64,000 nt of DNA from Larix kaempferi (GCA_027924585.1 BSBM01001448.1:1922001-1986000), one strand, 5' to 3'. Shown: positions 37,736-48,627, numbered from the stretch's first letter. Notes: generated by a model from the sequence alone, not told the origin. A program made the numbers and translations.

Positions 37736-37822
37736 CTTATGAGCATCGCGTTTCGGGCCTTGTTTTGCTCAAAATTTTAAAAATAAACCATTGAAATGCA
37801 AGTTTGGTTGATTTCTACTTAC

Positions 37823-40195
37823 TTGGTGGAAGCAATTTGGCGATTGGATGCTCTGTTCGATCACGGTGGAGATTTGAGTTTCGTGAAATGGTGCCCAATG
37901 TTTGCCCTACAACACAAAATGAAAATTGATTTTTTAACAATAAAATTATATATAAAATTGGATTTTGATTTTTACCCATAATTTTTAATTTTCCATAGTT
38001 TCAAACACTTTCAAAAACCCTAATTAATCAATTGAAACACAAAATAAGGTATAATACTGATCTAAGTTCAATTTTCACTCAATTGTTGTCGGATTCGTCT
38101 CCTAAGCTCAAATTTCTTAATGATAAACCCTGTCAGTTAGCTAAACATTCCAAATTCATATATCATTTAATATTTTTGCGACATCGACTAATATTTTGTC
38201 GAAGACCTAGTTTTGGAAGGACATGAAGCTACGATCCTAGAAGCTGACCCTTAAGTCATTTTAAGCTCTTGTTTGGACTATTTAAACCTAAACAAGATTG
38301 CTGAGCAGACTTGTCCTCTTCGAGCTCGTTAAAGTATTCGAAGGCTCATCCACTCAGGTATAGAATTACCCCTTTTCCGGGCCTCAGTGGATTAACTACG
38401 GAAAAGGTATACTCTAGGTATACTCCTGTATGCGCTAGAAGAGTTCTCTTTTCATTGTTTTATACTTTTTCGGGGGAGGAGACCAATTATACGAAAAAGG
38501 ACCTTCTGGAGTCTCTCTTTAGGGTTTTCAGACTCTCTAAATATGAAAATACCAAGCGAGCATTCACCTACTCGGGCTCGATGTGAAATCCACGAGAGGG
38601 TAAGTAGAGGACTGTTTAAGTTTTTCAACTCTATAAACAAGAAAACACCACCGAGCACAGACCAATCCGGGCTCGATATAAAATCCACGGATAGGTGAAA
38701 AGAGGATTGTTTAAGTTTTTCAGACTCTATAAATAGGAAAACACCGGCGAGCATTAATCTGCTTGGGCTCGATACTAAAATCCACGAGCAGATATATGGA
38801 GTTATTGTTTAAGTTTTTCAGACTCCTTAAAATTGAAAACACCGGCGAGCAAGAACAGATCTCGGCTCGATACTAAAATCCAGAGATCAGTACATATAGA
38901 TTAATCTTCTATCTCTTCTTCGAACTCTTTAAATTATGAAGAAGGTATTGAGTCTTCCTCCCATGGGCTCGTTAAACTATTTACATGGTTGGACCTATTG
39001 AGTTTTCATTCTTTCTTGGACTCATTAAATCCACAAGAAGGGTATTCTTTTATCTAAAAAGAATAAGGAACGGGAAAACATATCATATCATCATTGTTGA
39101 AGGCAGTTTCAGTCAAGTCCTATCCTTGAACACAACACCTACTTGAGTCTATCTTGTCGGTTGGGTTTAGTTTTTGGCCTCAGGGTGAACCTTTCCTCCG
39201 AGTTATTTACTCCCCCGGTTGGTTATTCTTCCAACCATATGGAGGGTCTGTTAATGTCTCTTACATTTCAGACTTATTTACCCCATTATGTCAGACACTG
39301 CCTAAGTCACTTTGTGTCGTGCTCACTGTTCAAGGATATACCCTGTGTCGGCCATTCTGCAGTTTACCTTGACCTCATGTGTCGGCCTTCCTAGTGTCAG
39401 TATTGTCGCATATTATTCCATATCAGCTCTTACCAGTTGAGTGTTCCTCGAGTTGGATGATGGAGGATGCCTTAAGGCCTCCCTTCCAACGGACTTCTTC
39501 CCATCGACATCAAATCATTATTCTGGGATTGAATTTTAGAGTTTCGGTTAGTACCTTGGAGATTGCAGTCACCAGTGGCAATTTTCCTTGCTGTTGAATG
39601 ATGAGAATACATCAATGTCTCTTCTTCGACAGGATTCCCAAGTGTTCGACTCCAAGTCCATCTATTCACATTTGGCGAATCGTACTTGGTACCTTGGACC
39701 CCATCATCATTATCGGTGGAATTCCTCGCGTTTGTTAACGGTATACATCAATGACCGGTAATCAGACGATGCCCTCCATGTTCGACTGTCAGCTCATCTA
39801 TTCACATGGTTCGGGTTTGTACCTAGGGTTGTTGTGGGATGAAGACCTTGGGATTTTTTGATGACATTACCTCATTTTGTTATCACCCAAGTTGCGCAAG
39901 ACTGAGCCTCACTTATATACGGCTCTCCATGAGACATAGATCCAGTGTGTTGTTATGGCTATGATCTCTCAGTTTGAAATGGATCCACGCTTGTATTTCA
40001 AGTGGCCATGCTTTTATATACATCTCCTTGTTATGTATCGGAGATCATATTGTATCACACTACACATCTATACGATGTCAACAATGTAATTGCTCGCTGA
40101 CCTTGATCTTTGTTGCAGGTTTCTTGCGACTTGTTCTGCGGTTCTGTGCTCCTCCTCTGTTTTTGGTTTGTAATGTATTTTGGCCATCGTTTCCC
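37823..40195 (+). other. Tat 3' region between the antisense gene and the 3' LTR
   Basis: About 2.4 kb without protein-like coding. It holds the tandem repeats at 38490-38890 and a stretch at about 39735-39775 shared with the minus-strand Tat relative (2676-2712). On the minus strand 37908-37823 has splice-site-like ends (TTGTAG at its start, AAGTAAGT at its end) and may be a non-coding first exon of the antisense gene. Confidence 0.5.
38490..38890 (+). repeat. Tandem repeats of about 95-108 bp in the Tat 3' region
   Basis: Four diverged copies share TTTCAGACTCTATAAATA-type, GAAAACACCGGCGAGCA and GGGCTCGATACTAAAATCCA. GCTCGA anchors occur at about 38576, 38670, 38766 and 38874. Two copies include a TATA-like CTATAAA. 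Confidence 0.75.
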
Positions 40196-40221
40196 TCTGA
40201 CCTCACACATTAGGGGGCATC
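40196..40221 (+). other. Polypurine tract and conserved pre-LTR block of the Tat element
   Basis: CTCTGACCTCACACA followed by TTAGGGGGCATC directly before the 3' LTR. The same block precedes the LTR of the minus-strand relative at 2268-2242. Confidence 0.8.
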
Positions 40222-41254
40222 TGTTATAGGTCAAAATTGAACCTCTCCGTCCATGATCACCCTGAGCTGCTGATCACACAAAAGGACAATTTGGATAGAG
40301 GAGCATGTTGACCTTGGACCATATGACAACTCATTCCATTTCCTGAAAATACTGGAAAACATACAAAAATATCATTTTGAGGTATGAGCGCTACTCTACT
40401 TAAAGAGACTAGCGCCCATACGCGACTCCAGTGTATAATAGTAGCGCCCATATCAATATATACGCTACTCCTTCTTAGCAAAGTAGCGCTCGACATTTAA
40501 AATTGAATGAGCGCTAGTTGTTAAACAATAGGGTAGCGCCCTATACGCTACTCCACTGAGTAATAGTCGCGTATATCTTAAAAGATGATTAAAAAATATA
40601 TTAATCCATCGAGGAGGATTAGTTGATGGTAGTTTCTTAACTTCCCCAACCTCCTCCATCGACCTGAACTGCTTCTTTGAACCTATAAATACCAAGAAGG
40701 TTAAAGGAGCAAGGTTACAACAAATGATTGCTAGAGAAGCTAGCGGATGAGTTAATGGAGAAACTTTAGGACATTGGAGAAGTTTTTACAGAAGACATTC
40801 AAACCAGAGCAGAGCCAGAGCCCAGAATCTAGTTCCAGGAGCCTGCTTCATTATCAGGTATATTTGTACTGCATTCTAATTTTGACAAATAAAGGTTGAA
40901 GTGTTTCCTTGTTCCAATCTGAATGTATTATGAAATGGCATTTTAAGTTGGCTTTATTTTGGTCAATGCTGAATATTAAACATAGTTTTTGTTTATTTCA
41001 TGCTTTATATGTTGCCCAAAATGTTTGAGGAAGGTATTGTTGTTGCAGGTTTGCTGAAAGAAAAGTAGATTTGGAAGCTGGACACGGGATCGAGTCAAGG
41101 CTAGGATCAGACTCCGGTTAAAAGGTGTGTTCCCTAAATCTACAATCTATTTCTTTTGTAAATGCCTCTGTAATAACATTAATGCACTTGCCTGTCACCC
41201 CAACCAAGTTGATAGTTTAGTTTCCTGACTATAGGGTAGAAATATCCGCCAACA
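40222..41254 (+). repeat. 3' LTR of the Tat element
   Basis: 1,033 bp, the same length as the 5' LTR, with roughly ten scattered substitutions; includes the hairpin-motif cluster at 40386-40574. Confidence 0.92.
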
Positions 41255-42518
41255 CCGTTGGTACATCAAAGCTCATCCCGAGCCAAACTGGACAGATTTT
41301 TGCCAACTCATTTTGCCACGATTTGGTCCTAGTGCTTTTGATGATTTCACAGGAGCACTCACTAAACTTCACCAAATTGGCACAATGAGAGAGTATCAGA
41401 CAGAATTTGAGAAATTGGCCAATCACACAGAAGGATTGTCTGATGAATTCTACAGGAGTTGTTTTATCAGTGGTCTCAAGGATGAAATCCGCTCAGAGGT
41501 CAAAATGTTTTGTCCCAACACAATGATGGAAGTCCTAGGGTTGGCTAAGCTGGTCGAGGACAAGATCGTAGCTCAACAACGCTCCAAACCCACCTTTGTT
41601 CCCTTCAGAAATATGAGTTCCCAACGACCTCCCATCACGCCTTCTACTCAACCAACTCCTATCAAGCATTTGTTTGAAATAGAAATGTAGGTACGCCGAG
41701 AAAAAGGGCTTTGCTATAATTGTGATGAGAAATTCACTCGGGGACATAGATGTGTTCAACAAAAGCTCTATCTCTTGGATGTGGATTCTCCGCCTGCCTT
41801 AGAACTTGGTGAAGAATCTACAGATACAGTAAATGATCAGGTCAACATTCAACACCCGCCTGTTGACACCCCATCTCAGGATGACCCACCCGAGATCTCT
41901 CTCCATGTTGTAACCGGCGTCACCACCCCACAAACAATGCGGGTTAGGGGATACTTCAAGAAGCTCCCTCTTACCATACTCATTGATTTTGGTAGCACTC
42001 ATAACTTCATTGACCCTCGGATTGCCAAATAGGTTGATTGTTTTGTCCATCATTGCTCCAACTTTGAAGTCATGGTTGCCAATGGGGGCACCTTACCTTG
42101 CAAGGGGAAGTGTTACAATGTGCGTATCTCTATCGAATATTATAACCTACGCTCTGACATGTTTGCCTTGTCCTTATGCAGATGTGATATGATTTTGGGT
42201 GTTCAATGGTTACGCGCACTTGGCCCCATCTTATGGGATTTTGCTGAACTTTGGATGCAGTTTAAAGTCAATGGGGCACAACACAAATTTATGGACTTAC
42301 AATCAGGGTCTCTCCGCATCATCAGTTCACATCGCCTGGAAAAACTCCTTAAGAAGAATTCACATGGTGTCATCGCTCAGCTCAATTCCATTCAGATGCA
42401 CCCATCAACAGTCTCCACTACTTCCTTGGATAGATATGCAGGTATCTTTGCTGAACCAATGCGCTTGCTGCCTTCAAGAGACCTTTCCGGTAAGAATTTA
42501 GCCACATCTACCTCTTAG
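41255..42518 (+). pseudogene. Gag C-terminal half, zinc knuckle and protease of the inner chromovirus
   Basis: Continues the capsid domain (RFGPSAFDDFTGALTKL, REYQTEFEKLANHTEGLS), then knuckle CYNCDEKFTRGHRC and protease with ILIDFGSTHNFID and CDMILGVQWLRALGP. All in one frame, with in-frame TAGs at about 41688, 42030 and 42516. The protease motif has DFG in place of DSG. RT should follow but does not. Confidence 0.85.
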
Positions 42519-43451
42519 CAGGAAATGATGGCTATTTTGTATGCAGTACAGAAGTGGCAGCCATACCTATTAGGGAATTATTTCTGCATCAAGACTGATC
42601 TGTAGAGTCTGGAAAATTTTCTGGAACAATGGGTCTCCTCCCCAACACACCTAAAATGGGTTATCCAACTCATGGGTTATCCCTATGTGATCACTTATAA
42701 GAAGGGTAAGGACAATATGGTGGACGATGCTCCTTCTCGCACAATTGATGACCCAGTTTCTCTTACAGCTCTTTCTCTGCTTATTCCCAATTGGTTGCAA
42801 TATGTTCAACAGGGCTCTCTCTTCTATGAACTCCATGCTTCTTCATCAATAGGGCACCCTGGGTTCTGCAAAATGTATGACCGAGAACAACGTAACTTCT
42901 TTTGGAAGGGACTAAAAATGACAATTCACCAGAAGGCGGCTGACAATGATACTTTCCAAGTCAACAAGGGTGAAACGACACTCCTTTCGGGATTGCTCAA
43001 ACCCTTTCCCATCCTTACACAGCTTTGGCCAACTATTTCTATGGATTTCCTAGCAGCGCTATGGTGGTACAATACCACATCTCAAAGGACACCATCTAAA
43101 GCAGTCTATGGAAAAACACCGCAGTTCTTCTTCCATACACCCTTAGTAGCTCCCCAGTTAAGGAAATTGACTCGGTTCTTCGCAACCGCAATCAGATTCT
43201 TCTCATTCTGCAGGACAATCTTCACATGGCCAGAATTCGCCTGAAACAACAAGCTGATCAGCACCGTTCTGAGCGCATTTTCCACACAGCTGACAGGGTT
43301 CTTCTTCATCTATAGCCTTCCAAGCAATCCTCCTTGACACTCCAAAGGCGTCAGTGGCCCGAAATGCAACCCGAGGATGCTACCGGGGAACCACTCCTTC
43401 AGATTCTGCAGCAATTTCTCCAACCAAAGCTTTGAGGACAAAGCTTTTTCT
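42519..43451 (+). pseudogene. RNase H end and integrase remnants of the inner chromovirus
   Basis: Starts in the middle of RNase H (AILYAVQKWQPYLLGNYF), then YKKGKDNMVDDAPSR and an integrase zinc-binding piece (GHPGFCKMYDREQ...FFWKGLKM). The catalytic core is reduced to SMDFLA followed directly by the later WWYNTTSQRTPSKAVYG block. A frame change near 43160 leads to the C-terminal LRNRNQILLILQDNLHMA segment and a short WPEMQPEDATGE stretch that looks like a chromodomain tail. Two large deletions (RT; integrase core) plus stops. Confidence 0.75.
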
Positions 43452-43464
43452 AAGGGAGAGGGGA
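43452..43464 (+). other. Polypurine tract of the inner chromovirus
   Basis: AAGGGAGAGGGGA directly before the 3' LTR. Confidence 0.8.
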
Positions 43465-43851
43465 TGTTAGGAACCTATGTCAACCCTTCTCTTTACTATG
43501 TTAGTATATTGTTGTTGGATGCATATGCTTTGTAAGTCGTCCCGTAGTATTTGTTGATCCGTAGTTTATATTAGCCCATAGTATTGACCCATAGTATTGG
43601 ACGCATATGCTTTGTAAGTCGTCCCGTAGTATTATATGTCCCATGGTTTTGACTCATAGTATTGGGCATAGACTTAGTATATAAGTGTGTGTTGAGGTCA
43701 TTGAAGGCACCGTGAAGTTATTTGTATTGAGCTTGCTCAAAGGAGGTTGCCCCCTCGAAGTGGCCTATGATCAATATAAAAGTGATTCTGAGTTCTGTCA
43801 TTTCTGCTATTTCGCATATTCTTATTAATTAATTGTTGCAGGTACTTCACA
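43465..43851 (+). repeat. 3' LTR of the inner chromovirus
   Basis: 387 bp with the same ends as 24398-24783, followed by the TSD GAAAG and the rest of tandem unit 3. Confidence 0.9.
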
Positions 43852-44066
43852 GAAAGTTACAGAATATGGATAAATGTTGTATTGAAGCATTGGCTAAGAT
43901 AATTGCATGACTGTATGACATATGTATTTATGAGTAAGAATTTGTTCTGAAATATATAACATGTTTCTAATCATTCAATTGAACTTGTCTTGTAGGAAAG
44001 ACCGTGTACCTACAAAAGAAGGACTACAACATTTGTTCCAGCAACAAAGTTCAAAGAAAACTATCT

Positions 44067-45692
44067 CCAGCTCCAGATCCAGTCTCAACAAATCAAAGTG
44101 GATTGGGTTAATCCTAGAAGAGAATGAACTGGACACCTGCATAAGTGAAGAAGTTCCAGTTCCAGAGGGAGATGAGGCTAAGGCCTTACATAAGAAGACT
44201 AAAAGAAATCTTGACAGGTATGACTTGAGGAGATACAGGTATGTATTGAAATCCGTTCATGATTAAGTTTATGAAATGTTTGTCTTCATATTATTGAGGT
44301 TAGTACAATCTTGATTAATTTTAGACATGTCTTATCACCCTAGTAAAAGTATGAATGCATGTGAATGATAGAAGACATTCATTGATTAGGGTTATGAAAC
44401 TTATGATTGTACTAATACACTTTGGTGTTGTATGAGGATGATGTTGTCCGCTAACATGAAAGGTACATCAAGAAATTTATAGATCAAGAACATATGACCA
44501 TGGTGACATGAAGACAAAGAATCATCCATAGTCATGGATCACATAGAATCTCTACTTACGAGGTATGTATAATTTTGGCTCTACAATGATTAACTTATGA
44601 GTTATGTCGGTTACTAAGCATAAGTCATTGAAGAGAACAAGAAGACAATATGTAGGTATGTTAGACATAACTAGCAAGCATGACAATCTAGGTATGTTTT
44701 TCCTATATCAAGTTAGAATCCTACCTTGTGTTAGGACATTATACTTTTGTATGAATGATAATGTTTATTCTTGAAGTTAGAAGTTTAAGAAATCAACAGT
44801 TTATGCTTATTATGTTTCTTACTTTGATTGATGATATGACTAACAAGAAGAGTCCTATGGTCAATAAGTATATGCATAAGTAATAGAAGTCCTCCCTGAA
44901 ACCTTGAATACTAATGCTTGTGATAAATTACCTGTGTGTGAAATAATCATGACCATACATGTTAATTTTATTTAGGATCATTATGTTTTGATAGTATTGA
45001 GATTATACTAATGGATGTATGATCATGTATGAGATCTTGAGGATGACACTAGTGCACACTTAAGCATGCATAGGGGTCCAGGATGAATATAAGTTCAAGG
45101 ACAGGTAATCCAGGAAGTAAAGATCAAGAGGGAGCACACTCTAGTAGTTCCTGCAAGGAAGCAAAGATTGAGAGGGAGTCCACCCAACAAGCAAACAAAG
45201 ATAAGTATTTGAATTGTTATTTCCTGTATATATGATTACTTAAATGATGTTGTTCAATGATGTATATACTTATGTTCCTAGACTTAGTTTGTGTATTATG
45301 CATATTAGAATAATTGCATTAATGAACAGTATACTACTAATATGCATATGATGGGTAAGTGGCCTATGGCACTGTACAACATTCCATTTCTACTTATCTA
45401 GAATGAAACCTCTTTGCTGACATGTTGGGAGTTGTGCACAATCTTAACAATGTTCTAGTAGAGATGGAAGGCATCTAGAAAGTTACAGAATATGGATAAA
45501 TGTTGTATTGAAGCATTGGCTAAAATAATTGCATGATTGTATGACATATGTATTTATGAGTAAGAATTTGTTCTGAAATATATAAGATGTTTCTAATCAT
45601 GCAATTGAACTTGTCTTGTAGGAAAGACTGTGTACCTACAAAAGAAGGACTACAACATTTGTTCCAGCAACAAAGTTCAAAGAAAACTATCT
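44067..45692 (+). repeat. Tandem unit 4 (uninterrupted)
   Basis: Complete 1,626-bp copy. From its start it encodes a stretch with SSSRSSLNKSKW and SEEVPVPEGDEAKALHKK, which resembles the N-terminal part of plant copia gag polyproteins. The stretch is followed by non-coding sequence with good splice-site matches (see 45622-45864). Confidence 0.9.
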
Positions 45693-45864
45693 CCAGCTCT
45701 AGATCCAGTCTCAACAAATCAAAGTGGATTGGGTTAATCCTAGAAGAGAATGAACTGGACACCTGCATAAGTGAAGAAGTTCCAGTTCCAGAGGGAGATG
45801 AGGCTAAGGCCTTACATAAGAAGACTACAAGAAATCTCAATAGGTATGACTTGAGGAGATACAG
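45622..45864 (+). pseudogene. Gag-like, exon-like open segment crossing a unit junction
   Basis: A 243-base segment lies between a good 3' splice-site match (TTGTCTTGTAG, ending 45621) and a good 5' splice-site match (CAG|GTATGT, after 45864). It is open for 80 codons and covers the end of unit 4 and the start of unit 5. The second half (EENELDTCISEEVPVPEG) resembles copia gag N-termini; the first half (KDCVPTKEGLQHLFQQQ) I do not recognise. Equivalent segments occur at the other unit junctions, e.g. 43997-44238 and 22616-22858. The array start lacks the first half because no unit precedes it. Whether any of this is transcribed or spliced is unknown. Confidence 0.35.
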
Positions 45865-47318
45865 GTATGTATTGAAATTTGTTCATGATTAAGTTTATGA
45901 AATGTTTGTCTTCATATTATTGAGGTTAGTACAATCTTGATTAATTTTAGACTTGTCTTATCACCCTAGTAAAAGTATGAATGCATGTGAATGATAGAAG
46001 ACATTCATTGATTAGGGTTATGAAACTTATGATTGTACTAATACACTGTGGTGCTGTATGAGGATGATGTTGTCCGCTAACATAAAAGGTACATCAAGAA
46101 ATTTCTAGATCAAGAACATATGACCATGGTGACATGAAGACAAAGAATCATCCATAGTCATGGATCACATAGAATCTCTACTTACGAGGTATGTATAATT
46201 TTGGCTATACAATGATTAACTTATGAGTTATGCCAGTTACTAAGCATAAGTCATTGAAGAGAACAAGAAGACATTATGTAGGTATTTTAGACATAACTAG
46301 CAAGCATGACAATCCAGGTATGTTTTTCCTATATCAAGTTAGAATCCTACCTTGTGTTAGGACATTATACTTTTGTATGAATGATAATGTTTATTCTTGA
46401 AGTTAGAAGTTTAAGAAATCAACAGTTTATGCTTATTATGTTTCTTACTTTGATTGATGATATGACTAACAAGAAGAGTCATATGGTCAATAAGTATATG
46501 CATAAGTAATAGAAGTCCTCCCTGAAACCTTGAATACTAATGCTTGTGATAAATTACCTGTGTGTGAAATAATCATGACCATACATGTTAAGTTTATTTA
46601 GGATCATTATGTTTTGATAGTATTGAGATTATACTATTGGATGTATGATCATGTATGAGATCTTGAGGATGACACTAGTGCACACTTAAGCATGCATAGG
46701 GGTCCAGGATGAATATAAGTTCAAGGATAGGTAATCCAGGAAGCAAAGATCAAGAGGGAGCACACTCCAGTAGTTCCTGCAAGGAAGCAAAGATTGAGAG
46801 GGAGTCCACCCAACAAGCAAACAAAGATAAGTATTTGAATTGTTATTTCCTGTATATATGATTACTTAAATGATGTTGTTCAATGATGTATATACTTATG
46901 TTCCTAGACTTAGTTTGTGTATTATGCATATTAGAATAATTGCATTAATTAACAGTATACTACTAATATGCATATGATGGGTAAGTGGCCTATGGCACTG
47001 TACAACATTCCATTGCTACTTATCTAGAATGAAACCTCTTTGCTGACATGTTGGGATTTGTGCACACTCTTAACAATGTTCTGGTAGAGATGGACGTCAT
47101 CTAGAAAGTTACAGAATATGGATAAATGTTGTATTGAAGCATTGGCTAAGATAATTGCATGACTGTATGACATATGTATTTATGAGTAAGAATTTGTTCT
47201 AAAATATATAAGATGTTTCTAATCATGCAATTGAACTTGTGTTGTAGGAAAGACCGTGTACCTACAAAAGAAGGACTACAACATTTGTTCTAGCAACAAA
47301 GTTCAAAGAAAACTATCT
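45693..47318 (+). repeat. Tandem unit 5 (last, uninterrupted)
   Basis: Complete 1,626-bp copy ending at CTATCT, after which unique sequence (ATTGAAGATATTTTG) starts where another unit would begin with CCAGCTCC. Confidence 0.9.
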
Positions 47319-47735
47319 ATTGAAGATATTTTGAGGAAGAAGTGATGGGACACATTTACAGGAGCCATTCCAAGCATGGTGAGAGGAGGATCCTTCCCTT
47401 GGATGTGGATGCAAGCATTATGTGATGAGCATTAGAACGATGCTCCAATTACTGCTTTGGATATGCATCAATTGGATGCTTTGTATGATCAATTGGATCA
47501 TGTATATTGATATGCATCAGTTGGATGCTTTGTATGATTAGTTGGATCATGTATATGTATATGCATCAGAACGATTCAGTGACGATGATCGGGATGATCA
47601 TGTGTGATGAGTATTAGGGCGATGCTCTAGATGACATGCATCAGGACAATGCACTGACAATGATCAGGATGATCATGTGTGATGAGTATCAGGATGATAC
47701 TCTGGATGATATGCATCAGGATGATGATCAGGATG
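47319..47735 (+). repeat. Junction sequence with ATGATCAGGATGATG-type short repeats
   Basis: Unique start (47319-47440), then imperfect repeats of GATGATC, TGATGAGTAT and TTGGATGCTTTGTATGAT up to the resumed RT frame at 47736. It takes the place of the RT catalytic region, which is missing. Confidence 0.55.
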
Positions 47736-48602
47736 ATGCGTTACTTTCTAGGCATGGAGGTGTGGCAGAGTGCAGATGGGATCTTCCTTGGACAAGGGAA
47801 TTCTGCAGTAGAGATCCTGAAGAGGTTCAGGATGATGGACTGCAAGGCCATGGCCACACCTATGGCATCAAACCTGAAGCTTCTATGGGATGCTTCATCT
47901 GAGTTGGTTGATGTCACGGTGTATCGTTAGATGATTGGGTCCTTGATGTACCTGATGAACACGAGACCAGATATTTGCTTTGTTGTGAACACATTGAGCC
48001 AGTTCCTGACAGATCCAGGAAGTGTTCACATGGTTACTGTAAAGCATATTCTGAGGTACCTGAAGAGTACGATTGATTATGGGCTCAAGTATGATGTGAA
48101 TCAAAAGTTTAACCTAGAGGGTTATGTTGATTCAGATTGGGCAGGCAGTGCCATTGATCGAAAGAGCACTTCGGGGTGCTACTTCAGTATGGGATCTGCT
48201 ATGATCTCTAGGTTTAGCAGGAAGCAGTCCTCTGTGGCACTGAGTACAACTGAAGCAGAGTATGTTGCAGCTTGTTCGGCTAGTTGTGAGGCAGTATGGC
48301 TTAGGAAGCTACTGTCTGAGTTATTTGATCTTTCGTTGGATGCTACCTGTATCTTTTGTGACAACCAGAGTTTTGTGAAGTTGTCTGAGAACCCAGTGTT
48401 CCATGACAGGTCGAAGCACATTGAGATCAAATATCACTATATCAGGGATATCTTGCAGAGAGGAGCACTGAAGCTCATGTATGTTGCGATGGACAAGCAG
48501 ATAGCCGATGTGTTGACCAAGCTGCTGGCCAGAGTGAAGTTTGAGTACTTCAGAGAGAGTCTTAGTGTACTTCTGATCGAGATTCCTTCCAAGGGGAAGT
48601 GA
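47736..48602 (+). pseudogene. Copia RT C-terminus and RNase H
   Basis: Starts MRYFLGMEVWQSADGIFL, then AVEILKRFRMMDCKAMATP, a TAG at 47928-47930, and MIGSLMYLMNTRPDICFVV. RNase H follows with YVDSDWAG, STTEAEYVAACSA, CDNQSFVKL and KHIEIKYHYIRD...IADVLTK, all catalytic acidic residues present. RNase H removes the RNA strand after copying. The upstream RT catalytic part and integrase are missing. The frame ends 925 bp before the 3' LTR. Confidence 0.88.
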
Positions 48603-48627
48603 TGAGTCCGGAGACACAGATGCACAT

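Larger units (their letters stand above)
26176..41254 (+). mobile_element. Tat-lineage Ty3/gypsy element with second RNase H and a spliced antisense gene
   Basis: 15,079 bp. Both LTRs are 1,033 bp (26176-27208, 40222-41254) and nearly identical, roughly 1% different by eye. TSD CCATT/CCGTT has one mismatch. Order: LTR, PBS, 2-kb leader, gag with a 27-bp repeat, protease-RT-RNase H-integrase in one frame with several stops, a separate downstream RNase H frame, a minus-strand gene, a 3' region with tandem repeats, PPT, LTR. Size, two RNase H domains and extra antisense coding are traits of the Tat/Ogre lineage. It is the youngest insertion of the nest and sits inside gag of the inner chromovirus. 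Confidence 0.9.
24398..43851 (+). mobile_element. Chromovirus-type Ty3/gypsy element, internally deleted, split by a Tat element
   Basis: LTRs of 386 and 387 bp (24398-24783, 43465-43851), perfect TSD GAAAG (24393-24397, 43852-43856), initiator-Met PBS and PPT are present. Gag is split at 26175/41255 by the Tat insertion. After protease the frame jumps to the end of RNase H, so RT is missing, and the integrase core is missing too. Zinc knuckle CYNCDEKFTRGHRC and the IDFGSTHNFID protease resemble Reina/Galadriel-type chromoviruses. It is defective but has complete ends and is inserted in tandem unit 3. Confidence 0.85.
22685..44066 (+). repeat. Tandem unit 3, split by a MITE-like insertion and by a chromovirus
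   Basis: Unit sequence at 22685-23761, 24059-24397 and 43857-44066 (1,077 + 339 + 210 = 1,626 bp). The interruptions are 23762-24048 (plus 10-bp TSD) and 24398-43851 (plus 5-bp TSD). Neither insertion is present in the other units, so both came after amplification. Confidence 0.88.
10381..47318 (+). repeat. Array of five tandem 1,626-bp units (with nested insertions)
   Basis: Units begin at CCAGCTCCAGATCC and end at AAAACTATCT. Starts are 10381, 21059, 22685, 44067 and 45693, and the last unit ends at 47318. After subtracting the Tekay element plus TSD (9,052 bp), the MITE plus TSD (297 bp) and the inner chromovirus plus TSD (19,459 bp), every unit is exactly 1,626 bp (3 x 542), with substitutions but no net length change. 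The array starts and stops at the same unit phase, so it holds a whole number of units between unique flanks, the pattern expected from duplication of an internal segment. Confidence 0.9.
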
